Made by a program: the position numbers and the translations under genes. A stretch of 64,000 nt of DNA from the NCBI RefSeq assembly GCF_019039105.1, contig NZ_JAHPIV010000011.1, positions 1 through 64,000 of the forward strand, in the 5' to 3' direction. Each line of letters begins with the position of its first letter. Within the stretch, counting starts at the first letter, position 1. Source of the DNA: Desertibacillus haloalkaliphilus (GTDB taxonomy: Bacteria > Bacillota > Bacilli > Bacillales > KJ1-10-99). Below are positions 16,734-24,130 of the stretch, one piece after another. Under the pieces are notes generated by a model. The model searched no databases. It worked only from the letters and a program-made list of their open reading frames with translations, and had not been told where the DNA came from.

Positions 16734-18656
16734 ATGGCATATTCACTTCCATTTGCAATATCAAAGACAGATCATTTTTTTGATCGATTAGGCGATTATA
16801 TTGGGGACGTTTTTTATGATATCCTCCCTGAACAAGGCTATGATTTACGGGATGAACAAATTTATATGGCCTTTCAAGTCGAACAAGCGTTTAAAAATAA
16901 GAGCACGATTTTTGCGGAAGCTGGTGTAGGGACAGGTAAGACGTTTGTCTACCTTCTTTATGCCATCTGTTATGCACGTTACACGGGGAAACCTGCCATC
17001 ATTTCTTGTGCGGATGAAACATTAATTGAGCAGCTTGTTAAAGAAGAGGGAGATATAAAGAAGTTAGAAAAAGCATTAGGCTTTTCTGTTGATGTACGCT
17101 TAGCAAAAGCACGTGAACAATATGTTTGTGTCAAAAAGTTAGACCATGTCGTCCACCGCACAGATGACGATGACATGTTACGTGTCCATACAGAAATTCC
17201 AAGCTTCGTCTTTGATTCAAGCGTCTCGATGAATGCGTTTGAACGGTATGGTGATCGTAAGCAGTACCCGTGGGTAACGAATGAAAAATGGGGCGAAATG
17301 GCTTGGGATCCACTGCAGCAATGCTCGACATGTGATTGGCGCCACCGTTGTGGTCAAACGTTAAACCGCACCTATTACCGGGAAGCAGCCGATCTGATCA
17401 TTTGTTCTCATGACTTTTATATGGAGCATGTCTGGACAAAAGAATCGAGAAAGCGTGAAGGGCAATTACCGTTATTACCTGAGCCAAGCTGTGTTGTCTT
17501 TGATGAAGGGCATTTGCTTGAGTTTGCAGCGCAAAAAGCATTAACGTACCGTTTTCACTCAGAAACATTAACAACAGTGCTCACTGGGTACATGAATCAA
17601 GATGTTCGAGAAGAATCGCTCGTTGCGATTGAAGATCTATTAGCCTTACATGATGAGTGGTTTGATCTGTTAAGTGAAACGGCGGTACTCGTTGAAGGCT
17701 CCAATCGTCGTGAAGTACCGCGATCGAAGCATATGCTCGGACTCGCATCGAAAATGGAACAAAAAGCGCAAGAACTGTTGGAACAGCTTGTGTTCGATTC
17801 CGAACTTCATGTGATTGAAGATTATCATGTCAAAATTATTGAAGAGTATTTAGAGTTTTTTGCTTACGGTCTTTCGATCTTATTAAAGGCAGATGAGGGA
17901 ATCTTTTGGCTAGAAGAGACGGACACAGACCGGTCGTTTGTAATCATGCCACGTCTTGTTGAGGATATCTTGAAAAAAGAAGTGTTCTCAGAGCGTCTTC
18001 CGTTTGTCTTTTCATCGGCAACCTTATCAAAAGGGGGCGATTTTTCGTACATCGCAAAGAGCTTAGGGATTGAACAATTTACTTCATTTACCGTTGAATC
18101 GCCTTTTGATTATGAGGAGCAAATGGAGCTGAAGGGTCATATCGAAACGGATGAACAAACAAAGTGGGAGCAAATTGGTTTGGCGTTAGCAAATCATGGC
18201 GGTCGGTCTTTAGTGCTGTTTCGTTCGAATGAAGAGATGAATCGTTTTCGCGCGTGGGCAGATGAGCAACAATGGTCATTTACGATCGTTTATGAAGGGG
18301 ATCGTGAAATTAGTGAAACCGTCATAACGTTCCAACAGCAAGAAACAACCGTTCTTTGTTCTTATCACCTCTGGGAAGGATTAGATGTACCAGGGGAATC
18401 GTTGACACAAGTGATCTTATCATCACTCCCATTTCCGCCACATGATCCTGTGTTCCAGGCAAAACGTAATCATGCAAGTGATCCGGAGTTCGAAGTCGAT
18501 ACCCCTTATATGCTTTTGCGACTCAGGCAGGGGATCGGTCGGTTAATTCGATCGAGTAGTGATCAAGGCATCGTCCATATGTGGATGACCGACGAACAAC
18601 AAAAACATTTGAGTGAGATTGCAGAAGTGCTGCCTGTCAATGTCAAATGGGAGTAA
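16734..18656 (+). CDS. XPD/DinG-family Fe-S DNA helicase
   Basis: A 640-residue superfamily 2 helicase. Walker A is GVGTGKT (Lys69) and the Walker B box is DEGH (257-260). Cys132, Cys197, Cys200 and Cys206 follow the C-Xn-C-x2-C-x5-C pattern that holds a 4Fe-4S cluster in XPD and DinG helicases. Late motifs are VFSSATLSKGG, SLVLFRSNEEM and RLRQGIGRLIRSS. It lacks the N-terminal exonuclease domain of Bacillus subtilis DinG, so it is closer to the YoaA/DinG short form. It likely unwinds 5'-3' in DNA repair. It lies after sbcDC, which supports that role. AAAGGAG lies 8 nt before the ATG. Confidence 0.9.
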   Translation: MAYSLPFAISKTDHFFDRLGDYIGDVFYDILPEQGYDLRDEQIYMAFQVEQAFKNKSTIFAEAGVGTGKTFVYLLYAICYARYTGKPAIISCADETLIEQLVKEEGDIKKLEKALGFSVDVRLAKAREQYVCVKKLDHVVHRTDDDDMLRVHTEIPSFVFDSSVSMNAFERYGDRKQYPWVTNEKWGEMAWDPLQQCSTCDWRHRCGQTLNRTYYREAADLIICSHDFYMEHVWTKESRKREGQLPLLPEPSCVVFDEGHLLEFAAQKALTYRFHSETLTTVLTGYMNQDVREESLVAIEDLLALHDEWFDLLSETAVLVEGSNRREVPRSKHMLGLASKMEQKAQELLEQLVFDSELHVIEDYHVKIIEEYLEFFAYGLSILLKADEGIFWLEETDTDRSFVIMPRLVEDILKKEVFSERLPFVFSSATLSKGGDFSYIAKSLGIEQFTSFTVESPFDYEEQMELKGHIETDEQTKWEQIGLALANHGGRSLVLFRSNEEMNRFRAWADEQQWSFTIVYEGDREISETVITFQQQETTVLCSYHLWEGLDVPGESLTQVILSSLPFPPHDPVFQAKRNHASDPEFEVDTPYMLLRLRQGIGRLIRSSSDQGIVHMWMTDEQQKHLSEIAEVLPVNVKWE

Positions 18657-18673
18657 GTATATAGATACGTGTG

Positions 18674-18706
18674 AAAGGGAAGCAGATGATGATGCTTCCC
18701 TTTTTT
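18674..18706 (+). terminator. terminator of the sbcDC-helicase unit
   Basis: AAAGGGAAGCA (18674-18684) pairs with TGCTTCCCTTT (18693-18703), with a T-run through 18706. The 8-bp target duplication of the adjacent MITE begins at the last T. Confidence 0.9.
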
Positions 18707-18713
18707 AGTGGTA

Positions 18714-18834
18714 GGCTCTGTTACCATTGAACATATCTTCCAACCTTTCAGTACCTAAAAGGCGTACGAAACTAAGGTTTCGCACGAAATGAGCCCAATA
18801 TCAACGAGCATCAACACTAAACATTAACACAGCC
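18714..18834 (+). mobile_element. MITE copy 1 (121 bp) with 8-bp target duplication
   Basis: A non-autonomous element bounded by terminal inverted repeats GGCTCTGTTA (left) and TAACACAGCC (right). It is flanked by perfect 8-bp direct repeats TAGTGGTA (18706-18713 and 18835-18842). The body matches the copy at 45375-45514 closely but lacks a 19-bp block (TGTTGATATTGGGCTCATT) near the left end. Inside are two hairpins: CCTTTCAG-type, and CGTACG/CGCACG around AAACTAAGGTTT. No ORF is present. The termini and 8-bp duplication are reminiscent of ISL3-type elements, which is inference. It sits directly after the helicase terminator. Confidence 0.9.
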
Positions 18835-18900
18835 TAGTGGTAAAGGGGCGGAGCGCGCGAACGAAGAGGGATAGCCAGAGAAGTACGCTTACTCATACCG

Positions 18901-19100
18901 CCTTAGGATTAAGTTTAAGGGTAAGCTCACTGGGGAAGAAGATGATGATTCGAGGGAGGGCAGGGGACGGAGCTACCTAGCATGAAGCGACAATGGTGGA
19001 AGGTCATGGTGGTAGTAAGCAATGTAGTAAGTCCGCTCTCACCTCCTTAGGGTTAAATTTTAGGGTAAAAGTTCACTGAGGAAAAGAAGAAGGTTCGAGG
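18901..19100. repeat. pair of imperfect ~55-bp direct repeats
   Basis: The segment 18901-18955 (starting CCTTAGGATTAAGTTTAAGG) recurs in modified form at 19045-19100 (starting CCTTAGGGTTAAATTTTAGG). Both end in ATTCGAGG or GTTCGAGG after an A/G-rich run. No gene overlaps. A GGGCGGAGCGCGC block at 18846-18858 just before this also occurs at 29661-29673. Function unknown; probably remnants of a dispersed repeat. Confidence 0.6.
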
Positions 19101-19132
19101 AAGTGAACAAAACAATAAAACACAAAAGATAA

Positions 19133-19168
19133 CGAGACGGTGAGAGTGAATCATCCGCCTCGTTTTTT
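19133..19168 (+). terminator. rho-independent terminator without an assigned gene
   Basis: The stem CGAGACGG (19133-19140) / CCGCCTCG (19155-19162) is followed by TTTTTT, and outer AGATAAC/GTTATCT arms can extend it. No plus-strand gene is evident just upstream, so it may insulate the next promoter or end a short RNA from the repeat region. Confidence 0.75.
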
Positions 19169-19305
19169 GTTATCTGCAATAATAGTAATCTGTTTATCGC
19201 AAAGATAACTCTACTCTTTGCGAGACAATGTTCGTGTTTAATGAATTGATTTAAACTTTGAAGCGGTTTCATCATAAAATAATATTAAAAACACGAATGT
19301 AACTA

Positions 19306-19334
19306 TTGCCTTCCCCTAACTGTTACGTTACAAT
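19306..19334 (+). promoter_or_regulatory. sigma-A promoter of the riboswitch leader
   Basis: TTGCCT (19306-19311) and TACAAT (19329-19334) are spaced by 17 bp. Transcription would start near 19341, about 20 nt before the aptamer. Confidence 0.65.
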
Positions 19335-19359
19335 AAAACGTGTTGAACATATATTTGTT

Positions 19360-19461
19360 GTTCGTATATCCCTAATAATATGGTTTAGGGGTCTCTAGAA
19401 GGAACCGATAATTCCTAACTACGGACAGGTATATTTGTCCTGTCTAAAGTTAGGCTTTTTT
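19360..19461 (+). promoter_or_regulatory. purine-riboswitch-like aptamer with overlapping terminator
   Basis: The aptamer has P1 (GTTCGTA 19360-19366 / TACGGAC 19420-19426), P2 (CCCTAA 19370-19375 / TTAGGG 19385-19390) with the conserved loop AATATGG, junction TCTCTA (19392-19397), and P3 (AGGAA 19400-19404 / TTCCT 19412-19416) with loop CCGATAA. The specificity position before P1 is C419 in AACTA, which in this family means guanine-type recognition. The terminator (CCTAACT 19414-19420 plus GACAGG, with CCTGTC and AGTTAGG 19448-19454, then TTTTTT) uses the 3' arm of P3, the junction and P1. Folded aptamer and terminator therefore exclude each other, which predicts an ON switch. The pairs next to the pocket deviate from consensus. 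Confidence 0.82.
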
Positions 19462-19519
19462 ATGTACTTTTTTAAATAATAAGAAGTGAACGATCATTGT
19501 CATACTGGGGGAATGAGTC

Positions 19520-20956
19520 ATGAAGAAATATGATGCGATTATTGTTGGAGCTGGACCAGCTGGAGTTTTTGCTAGTTATGAACTTTTAGAAAAGGTACCG
19601 AATGCGAACGTGCTTTTAGTTGATAAAGGTCATGATATTTATCAGAGAAGGTGTCCAATTTTAGAGGAAAAAATTAAATTATGTCCGCCGCCTGCAGGCA
19701 AGAAAGAATTCGCTGGATGCTTACCGGCATGTTCAATTACAAATGGTTTTGGTGGTGCAGGTGCTTATAGCGATGGGAAATTTAATATTACGACTGAATT
19801 CGGTGGCTGGATGAGTGATTACCTTAGTCCCTCTACCGTGATGGAACTCATTCAATATGTCGATCAAATTAATTTAAAGCATGGAGCAACGGATACGATT
19901 ACCGATCCGACTACAGATAAAGTACGAGAGATTGAGCAACGTGGTTACGGTGCAGGGCTAAAATTATTGCGTTCCCAAGTCCGTCATTTAGGAACGGAGC
20001 AAAACCTTGAAATTTTAACATCGATTTACGAGTATTTACGTGACAAAATAGATATGATGTACAAAACGGAAGTCAGTGACATGTTGACGGTAAAAGAGGA
20101 CGGCAAGCATAAGATTCAAGGGATTGTCCTCAAAAACGGTGAAGAGCTATACAGTGATCATGTCATCATTGCCCCAGGGCGTGACGGTTCAGCATGGTTA
20201 ACCGAGATTTTAAAGAAACGTAAATTGAAAATGACGAACAACCAAGTCGATGTTGGGGTACGTGTTGAAACCTCTGATGTTGTTATGAGCGAGATTAATG
20301 AGCACCTCTATGAAGGGAAGTTTATTTACAACACTTCAGTCGGTACGCGTGTTAGAACCTTCTGCAGCAACCCATCAGGACATGTTGTTGTCGAAAACCA
20401 TAGTGGTGTGATGGCCGCCAATGGACACGCATATAAAGATCCGACATTAGGCTCAGAAAACACAAACTTTGCGTTACTTGTTTCCCATACGTTTACTGAG
20501 CCATTCGATAAACCAAACGAGTATGCGCGAGAGATCTGTAAGCGAGCGAATGATTTATCAAATGGTGGTGTGATCATCCAAACGTTTGGCGACATTATGA
20601 AAGGAAGACGTTCGACAGAAAAGCGGATTCGTGAATCGTTCTTAGAACCGACATTGAAGGAAGCGGTACCTGGGGATCTCGGTTTAGTTCTCCCATATAA
20701 TACAATGAAAAGCTTAGTCGAGATGATCGAGGCGCTAGATAAAGTGACACCGGGGATTGCCTCTGAGCATACGTTTTTCTATGGGGTTGAAGCGAAGTTC
20801 TACTCTGCTCGTCCGAAACTAAATGAAGAATTTGAAACGGAAATTGAAGGGTTATATTGTGGTGGTGATGGTGCCGGAATTACACGTGGTCTAGCACAAG
20901 CAGGTGCTGCTGGTGTTTGGGTCGCGCGCAGTATCGCAAGGAAATTAAATGCCTAA
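19520..20956 (+). CDS. FAD-dependent oxidoreductase (COG2509-like)
   Basis: A 478-residue flavoprotein. The N-terminal dinucleotide-binding fold is YDAIIVGAGPAGVFASYELL. An unusual Cys-rich stretch follows (residues 48-75: RRCPILEEKIKLCPPP, FAGCLPACSITNGF), then FGGAGAYSDGKFNITTEFGG. The C-terminal FAD motif is IEGLYCGGDGAGITRGLAQA. This matches the uncharacterised 'NAD(P)/FAD-dependent oxidoreductase' family COG2509; its substrate is unknown. It lies alone behind a purine-riboswitch-like leader, which suggests expression tied to a purine or purine-like ligand. GGGGGA lies 8 nt before the ATG. A 52-bp tandem array begins 40 bp after the stop. Confidence 0.88.
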   Translation: MKKYDAIIVGAGPAGVFASYELLEKVPNANVLLVDKGHDIYQRRCPILEEKIKLCPPPAGKKEFAGCLPACSITNGFGGAGAYSDGKFNITTEFGGWMSDYLSPSTVMELIQYVDQINLKHGATDTITDPTTDKVREIEQRGYGAGLKLLRSQVRHLGTEQNLEILTSIYEYLRDKIDMMYKTEVSDMLTVKEDGKHKIQGIVLKNGEELYSDHVIIAPGRDGSAWLTEILKKRKLKMTNNQVDVGVRVETSDVVMSEINEHLYEGKFIYNTSVGTRVRTFCSNPSGHVVVENHSGVMAANGHAYKDPTLGSENTNFALLVSHTFTEPFDKPNEYAREICKRANDLSNGGVIIQTFGDIMKGRRSTEKRIRESFLEPTLKEAVPGDLGLVLPYNTMKSLVEMIEALDKVTPGIASEHTFFYGVEAKFYSARPKLNEEFETEIEGLYCGGDGAGITRGLAQAGAAGVWVARSIARKLNA

Positions 20957-20995
20957 TGAACGAGATAAAGTAGAGGGGGAATTTCAAAGGGAAAA

Positions 20996-21370
20996 GTCCT
21001 TTATAAAGCGGATGAAGGATAAAGCAGTCGAGAATCACGGAGGAAATGTCCTTCATAAAGGCGATGAAGGACAAAGCAGTCGAGAATCACGAGGAAAATG
21101 TCCTTCATAAAGCCGATGAAGGACAAAAGAGTCGAGAATCACAGTGTAAAAGTCCTTCATAAGGCGGATGAAGGACAAAGTAGTCGAGAATCACAAAGGA
21201 AAATGTCCTTCATAAAGCGGATGAAGGACAAAAGAGGCTAGAATCACAAGGGAAAAGTCCTTCATAAAGGCGATGAAGGACAAAAGAGTCGAGAATCACA
21301 GTGTAAATGTCCTTCATAAGGCGGATGAAGGACAAAGCAGTCGAGAATCACAAAGGAAAAGTCCTTACCC
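20996..21370 (+). repeat. 52-bp hairpin tandem array (7 full units plus partial)
   Basis: Units start at 20996, 21048, 21100, 21152, 21205, 21257, 21309 and (partial) 21361, so the spacing is 52 bp with one 53. Each full unit opens with a 9-bp inverted repeat, GTCCTTCAT-N7-ATGAAGGAC, followed by a 27-28 bp linker reading like AAAGCAGTCGAGAATCACAA. Loop bases vary (AAAGCGG, AAGGCGG, AAAGGCG) and the first unit is the most diverged. No credible protein is encoded. Linkers are near-identical, so it is not a CRISPR array. Confidence 0.93.
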
Positions 21371-21429
21371 TGCGGAGAGTATTCCTTCAACAAGAGGACG
21401 CGCTTGGTTTTATGGACGGAGTGCAAAGT

Positions 21430-21606
21430 GGATTCTCATTCCGTTAAAAGGAAGAAAGGTTGCTCCGACGAGGTAGAAACGGATTCTGGTTCCGTTACTC
21501 GTACAAAATCAATGGAATATTGTGGAGATCAGGCAATTAGCGGAATGAAGATCCGAAACGATACTCCAAACAGGGAGAATATAAGGAATAACGGAATGAG
21601 TATCCG
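21430..21606. repeat. cluster of four CGGAATGAGNATCCG palindromic motifs
   Basis: A 14-15 bp interrupted palindrome occurs at 21430-21443 and 21480-21494 (inverted) and at 21541-21555 and 21592-21606 (direct). The last two read CGGAATGAAGATCCG and CGGAATGAGTATCCG. ORFs through this region are short and lack ribosome binding sites, so I treat 21371-21678 as non-coding repeat-derived sequence. Confidence 0.65.
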
Positions 21607-21678
21607 GCAAGTGGCGAGTAGCTCTACAGATTGTGAATGTTTTCACTTAAATGAACGGGATGGCGTTAGTTGAATAAT

Positions 21679-21714
21679 AGAAAAGGCAGAGGATGGTGAC
21701 CCCTGCCTTTTTCT
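21679..21714 (+). terminator. rho-independent terminator after the repeat region
   Basis: AGAAAAGGCAG (21679-21689) pairs with CTGCCTTTTTCT (21703-21714) and the stem includes the T-run. It could end a long transcript running from the oxidoreductase gene through the repeats, or serve both strands before the convergent thioesterase. Confidence 0.75.
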
Positions 21715-21816
21715 GTGTGGTGTGATTCTAAAAGGATACGATTTAACTTGGTATGGACCTTGTACGTTCGTTTTCTTCCTTCAAAACTGAACTACTTAGC
21801 TCTTTGCAGTTATCTT

Positions 21817-22212
21817 TTAGTTGGTCATGAGTGGTTGTAATGGCTCCTTCTTTGCGACTAACTCACGAATTGCCTGAGGCACATGGGTTTTCGCTTTCGT
21901 TTGGCGGTCCACGACCGCAAGTACGGCATTGGCAGAGAGAACAAGCTCGTTTTCCTCATTGATGATCGTTTGTTTGAGAGTGAAACTAGTGCGACCGACG
22001 CGCTCAGTCTCTGTGTGTATGGTTAATCGCTCTTGATCAAACATTTCTCTTTTATAGTCAGCGTTAATATTGACCACCATCGCGCGAACGTCATGTGATA
22101 GGCAAAACTGATACCATACCTTCCGTGCTTTTTCTAGATACTCCATATACATAACATTATTGATATGATCACTAGTTGTTTCCGCTTTGATGTGTAATTT
22201 GGAGTAAGCCAT
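21817..22212 (-). CDS. acyl-CoA thioesterase, hotdog fold
   Basis: A 131-residue 4-hydroxybenzoyl-CoA thioesterase/YbgC-type protein. The first strand and helix contain TTSDHINNVMYMEYLEKARKVW, where Asp-His-(N)N is the active-site loop of this family. Later strands are DQERLTIHTETERVGRTSF and LVLSANAVLAVVDRQT. It hydrolyses acyl-CoA or related thioesters in the cytoplasm; the substrate is not predictable. The frame opens at GTG 22221, but the AAAGGCGG site fits the ATG at 22212. A degenerate palindrome (22234-22249) lies just upstream, suggesting repressor control. Confidence 0.85.
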   Translation of the reverse strand: MAYSKLHIKAETTSDHINNVMYMEYLEKARKVWYQFCLSHDVRAMVVNINADYKREMFDQERLTIHTETERVGRTSFTLKQTIINEENELVLSANAVLAVVDRQTKAKTHVPQAIRELVAKKEPLQPLMTN

Positions 22213-22233
22213 TTCTCTCACCGCCTTTTTAGA

Positions 22234-22249
22234 TACCGACTGGTTAGTA
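22234..22249 (-). promoter_or_regulatory. possible TetR-type operator before thioesterase
   Basis: TACCGACTGGTTAGTA is an imperfect dyad (10 of 16 positions self-complementary, the rest mostly transitions) located about 22 bp upstream of the thioesterase start. It shares TACTAA and GGTA half-site features with the palindrome at 1796-1817 before the acyl-CoA ligase, so one acyl-CoA-responsive regulator could act on both. Weak evidence. Confidence 0.35.
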
Positions 22250-22434
22250 CTTTGAGTGTAGCAAATACACCATTATATTTCAATCAAAAGCTGTTGGTAA
22301 TTAGCTTGTCTTTTCATTACTCGTCTATTGACCATCTGATCTCTAATAAAAATGTCTAGAATAAGAGATTTCCAATTATTTTCCTGAAACACCCCTTCTC
22401 ATGATCGTTTATCGTTGTTAAGATTAAAAAAGTG

Positions 22435-22460
22435 TGAAACCTTTTGGATGCTGAATCGTA
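22435..22460 (+). promoter_or_regulatory. sigma-W promoter of flotillin gene
   Basis: TGAAAC (22435-22440) and CGTA (22457-22460) with exactly 16 bp between them match the extracytoplasmic-function sigma-W consensus. In Bacillus subtilis the flotillin operon yuaFGI is a sigma-W target. A weaker TGAAAC at 22385-22390 lies upstream. Confidence 0.85.
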
Positions 22461-22539
22461 CATATAGGCGAGGAGGGAAAGGGAGAAATTCTTATCTCTT
22501 CATTTTTAAGGAAATTTTTTTACTAGGAGTGAATGGTTT

Positions 22540-24039
22540 ATGATGAGTATGATCTGGTTTATTTTATTGGTCATTTTATTGTTTGTCTTACTTATTGCAG
22601 GCGGTGTTGGTTTTTTTATTTATAAAAAACGATATAAAACTGCTAGTTCCAATGAGGCGTTAATCATTACTGGTCCCAAGCTAGGGAATCCTGATGACGA
22701 TTCTAGGATATTTGTTGATGAAAATGGCAGAAGTTTAAAGATTGTTCGCGGTGGTGGGATCCGCTTAAAAATGTTTCAAACGTGTACTCCTGTTGATTTA
22801 AACTCGTTTCAAATTAAATTAACGACACCAAAAGTGTATACATCGCAAGGGGTTCCGGTCATTGCTGATGCCGTTACATCAGTGAAAATTTCGGATACGT
22901 TAATAGGTGTAGCGAACTATGCTGAACAGTTCTTAGGGAAAAAGCAATCTGAAATTGAAGAAGAAGTTTCAAAGGTTCTTGGGACAAATCTTCGTGCGAT
23001 TCTATCAAAAATGACCGTGATTGAGATTAATAATGATCGAGAATCATTTAACCATCAGGTGCAAGAGATTGCTCAAAAAGAATTGGATAACATGGGTTTT
23101 AAAATTACGTCCTTTGGTCTTGATGATCTCCGTGATGCCGATGAGGAGAATGGCTACCTTGATAATTTAGGTCGCCCTCGTATTGCAGAAATTCGCAAAA
23201 AAGCGGAAATGGCTGAATCGGATGCTGAGAAGGAGACGCGCATGTATCGTGCGAAAAATGACCAAGAAGCTCAAAATGAGGAGAATATCCGTTTAAGTGC
23301 TGTCGCAGAATCAAAGAAAGAAAAGGATATTAAAGAAGCTCAAATTAAAGAAGAAACGGAACGAGCACGTGCGAAATCTGAACAATCGTATGAATTAGAG
23401 AAAGCTCGACTCTCTCAACAAGTGAAAGAAGAAGAAATGAAAGTGCAATATATTGAGCGTCAACGACAAGTAGAACTAGAGATTGAAGAACAAAAACGAC
23501 GTAAAGCGCTTGCGGATGCGAATGCGTATGACATTAAGGCCAAAGCCGAAGCGGAAGCAGAAAAATCACGAATTGATGGGGAAACGAAAGCAACCATTGA
23601 AAAACAAAAAGGTCTTGCTGAAGCGGAAGTTGTTCGTGAACGCGGACGTGCAGAAGCGGAAGCGAAGCAATTAATGGCTGAAGCAATGGAGAAATATGGT
23701 GAAGCTGCGATCCTAGAAATGTTTATTGAGATGCTGCCAAAGTATGCGCATGAAATTGCTCAACCACTCTCTAAAATTGAAGAGATGAAAGTGATTGACA
23801 TGGGAGGCTCGGATTCAAGTGGGGGCTCTTCAAAGATCACGAACAATGTCACGAAAACGATGCTCGGCCTACAAGAAAGTTTAAAAGAAAGCACAGGCAT
23901 GGATTTGAAGGCGATGCTTGAAAGCTATGTATCTCGTGGCAATGTCAATAACTTTGAGTCATCGAAGTCCGAAGCCGCACCAACAGCTGAAGAAGTACAG
24001 TCAAAGAGCGCTGATGACACACCAAATGAGGAAAGATAA
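22540..24039 (+). CDS. floT: flotillin-like protein FloT
   Basis: A 499-residue membrane-scaffold protein. Residues 5-29 form a hydrophobic N-terminal hairpin segment (IWFILLVILLFVLLIAGG). The SPFH/PHB domain spans about 35-200 (TPKVYTSQGVPVIADAVTSV), and the flotillin domain is a long Ala/Glu/Lys coiled coil (about 205-375, rich in AEAEA). The C-terminus is acidic and flexible. FloT organises functional membrane microdomains and is induced by envelope stress. The sigma-W promoter at 22435 agrees. The NfeD-type partner (YuaF), usually directly upstream, is absent here. The start is ATG 22540 or 22543 after AGGAGTG. Confidence 0.94.
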   Translation: MMSMIWFILLVILLFVLLIAGGVGFFIYKKRYKTASSNEALIITGPKLGNPDDDSRIFVDENGRSLKIVRGGGIRLKMFQTCTPVDLNSFQIKLTTPKVYTSQGVPVIADAVTSVKISDTLIGVANYAEQFLGKKQSEIEEEVSKVLGTNLRAILSKMTVIEINNDRESFNHQVQEIAQKELDNMGFKITSFGLDDLRDADEENGYLDNLGRPRIAEIRKKAEMAESDAEKETRMYRAKNDQEAQNEENIRLSAVAESKKEKDIKEAQIKEETERARAKSEQSYELEKARLSQQVKEEEMKVQYIERQRQVELEIEEQKRRKALADANAYDIKAKAEAEAEKSRIDGETKATIEKQKGLAEAEVVRERGRAEAEAKQLMAEAMEKYGEAAILEMFIEMLPKYAHEIAQPLSKIEEMKVIDMGGSDSSGGSSKITNNVTKTMLGLQESLKESTGMDLKAMLESYVSRGNVNNFESSKSEAAPTAEEVQSKSADDTPNEER

Positions 24040-24051
24040 TAAGTCTCTCTA

Positions 24052-24084
24052 GTGAGGTCCTGCTATCGAAATGGCAGGGCCTTA
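24052..24084 (+). terminator. weak hairpin after floT
   Basis: AGGTCCTGC and GCAGGGCCT arms form a GC-rich stem with no T-run, 40 nt before the next gene. Read-through into 24131 is possible. Confidence 0.45.
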
Positions 24085-24130
24085 CGTACATAACAGTAGT
24101 GACGGTAGATGATCGAGAGGAGAGGTATGA

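Noticed and set aside
16678-16791. 37-codon ORF between sbcC and the helicase gene
   Set aside because: It has no ribosome site and runs out of frame into the helicase start region.
18714-18834. Group IIC intron fragment, since these also insert after terminators
   Set aside because: Perfect 8-bp target duplications and terminal inverted repeats indicate DNA transposition; no domain V or reverse transcriptase sequence is seen.
20996-21370. CRISPR array
   Set aside because: The period is constant, but the linkers between palindromes are near-identical rather than unique spacers, and no cas gene is present.
21273-21673. Two overlapping ORFs of 67 and 89 codons in the repeat region
   Set aside because: They are made of repeat units and palindromes, have no ribosome binding sites and no protein-like composition.
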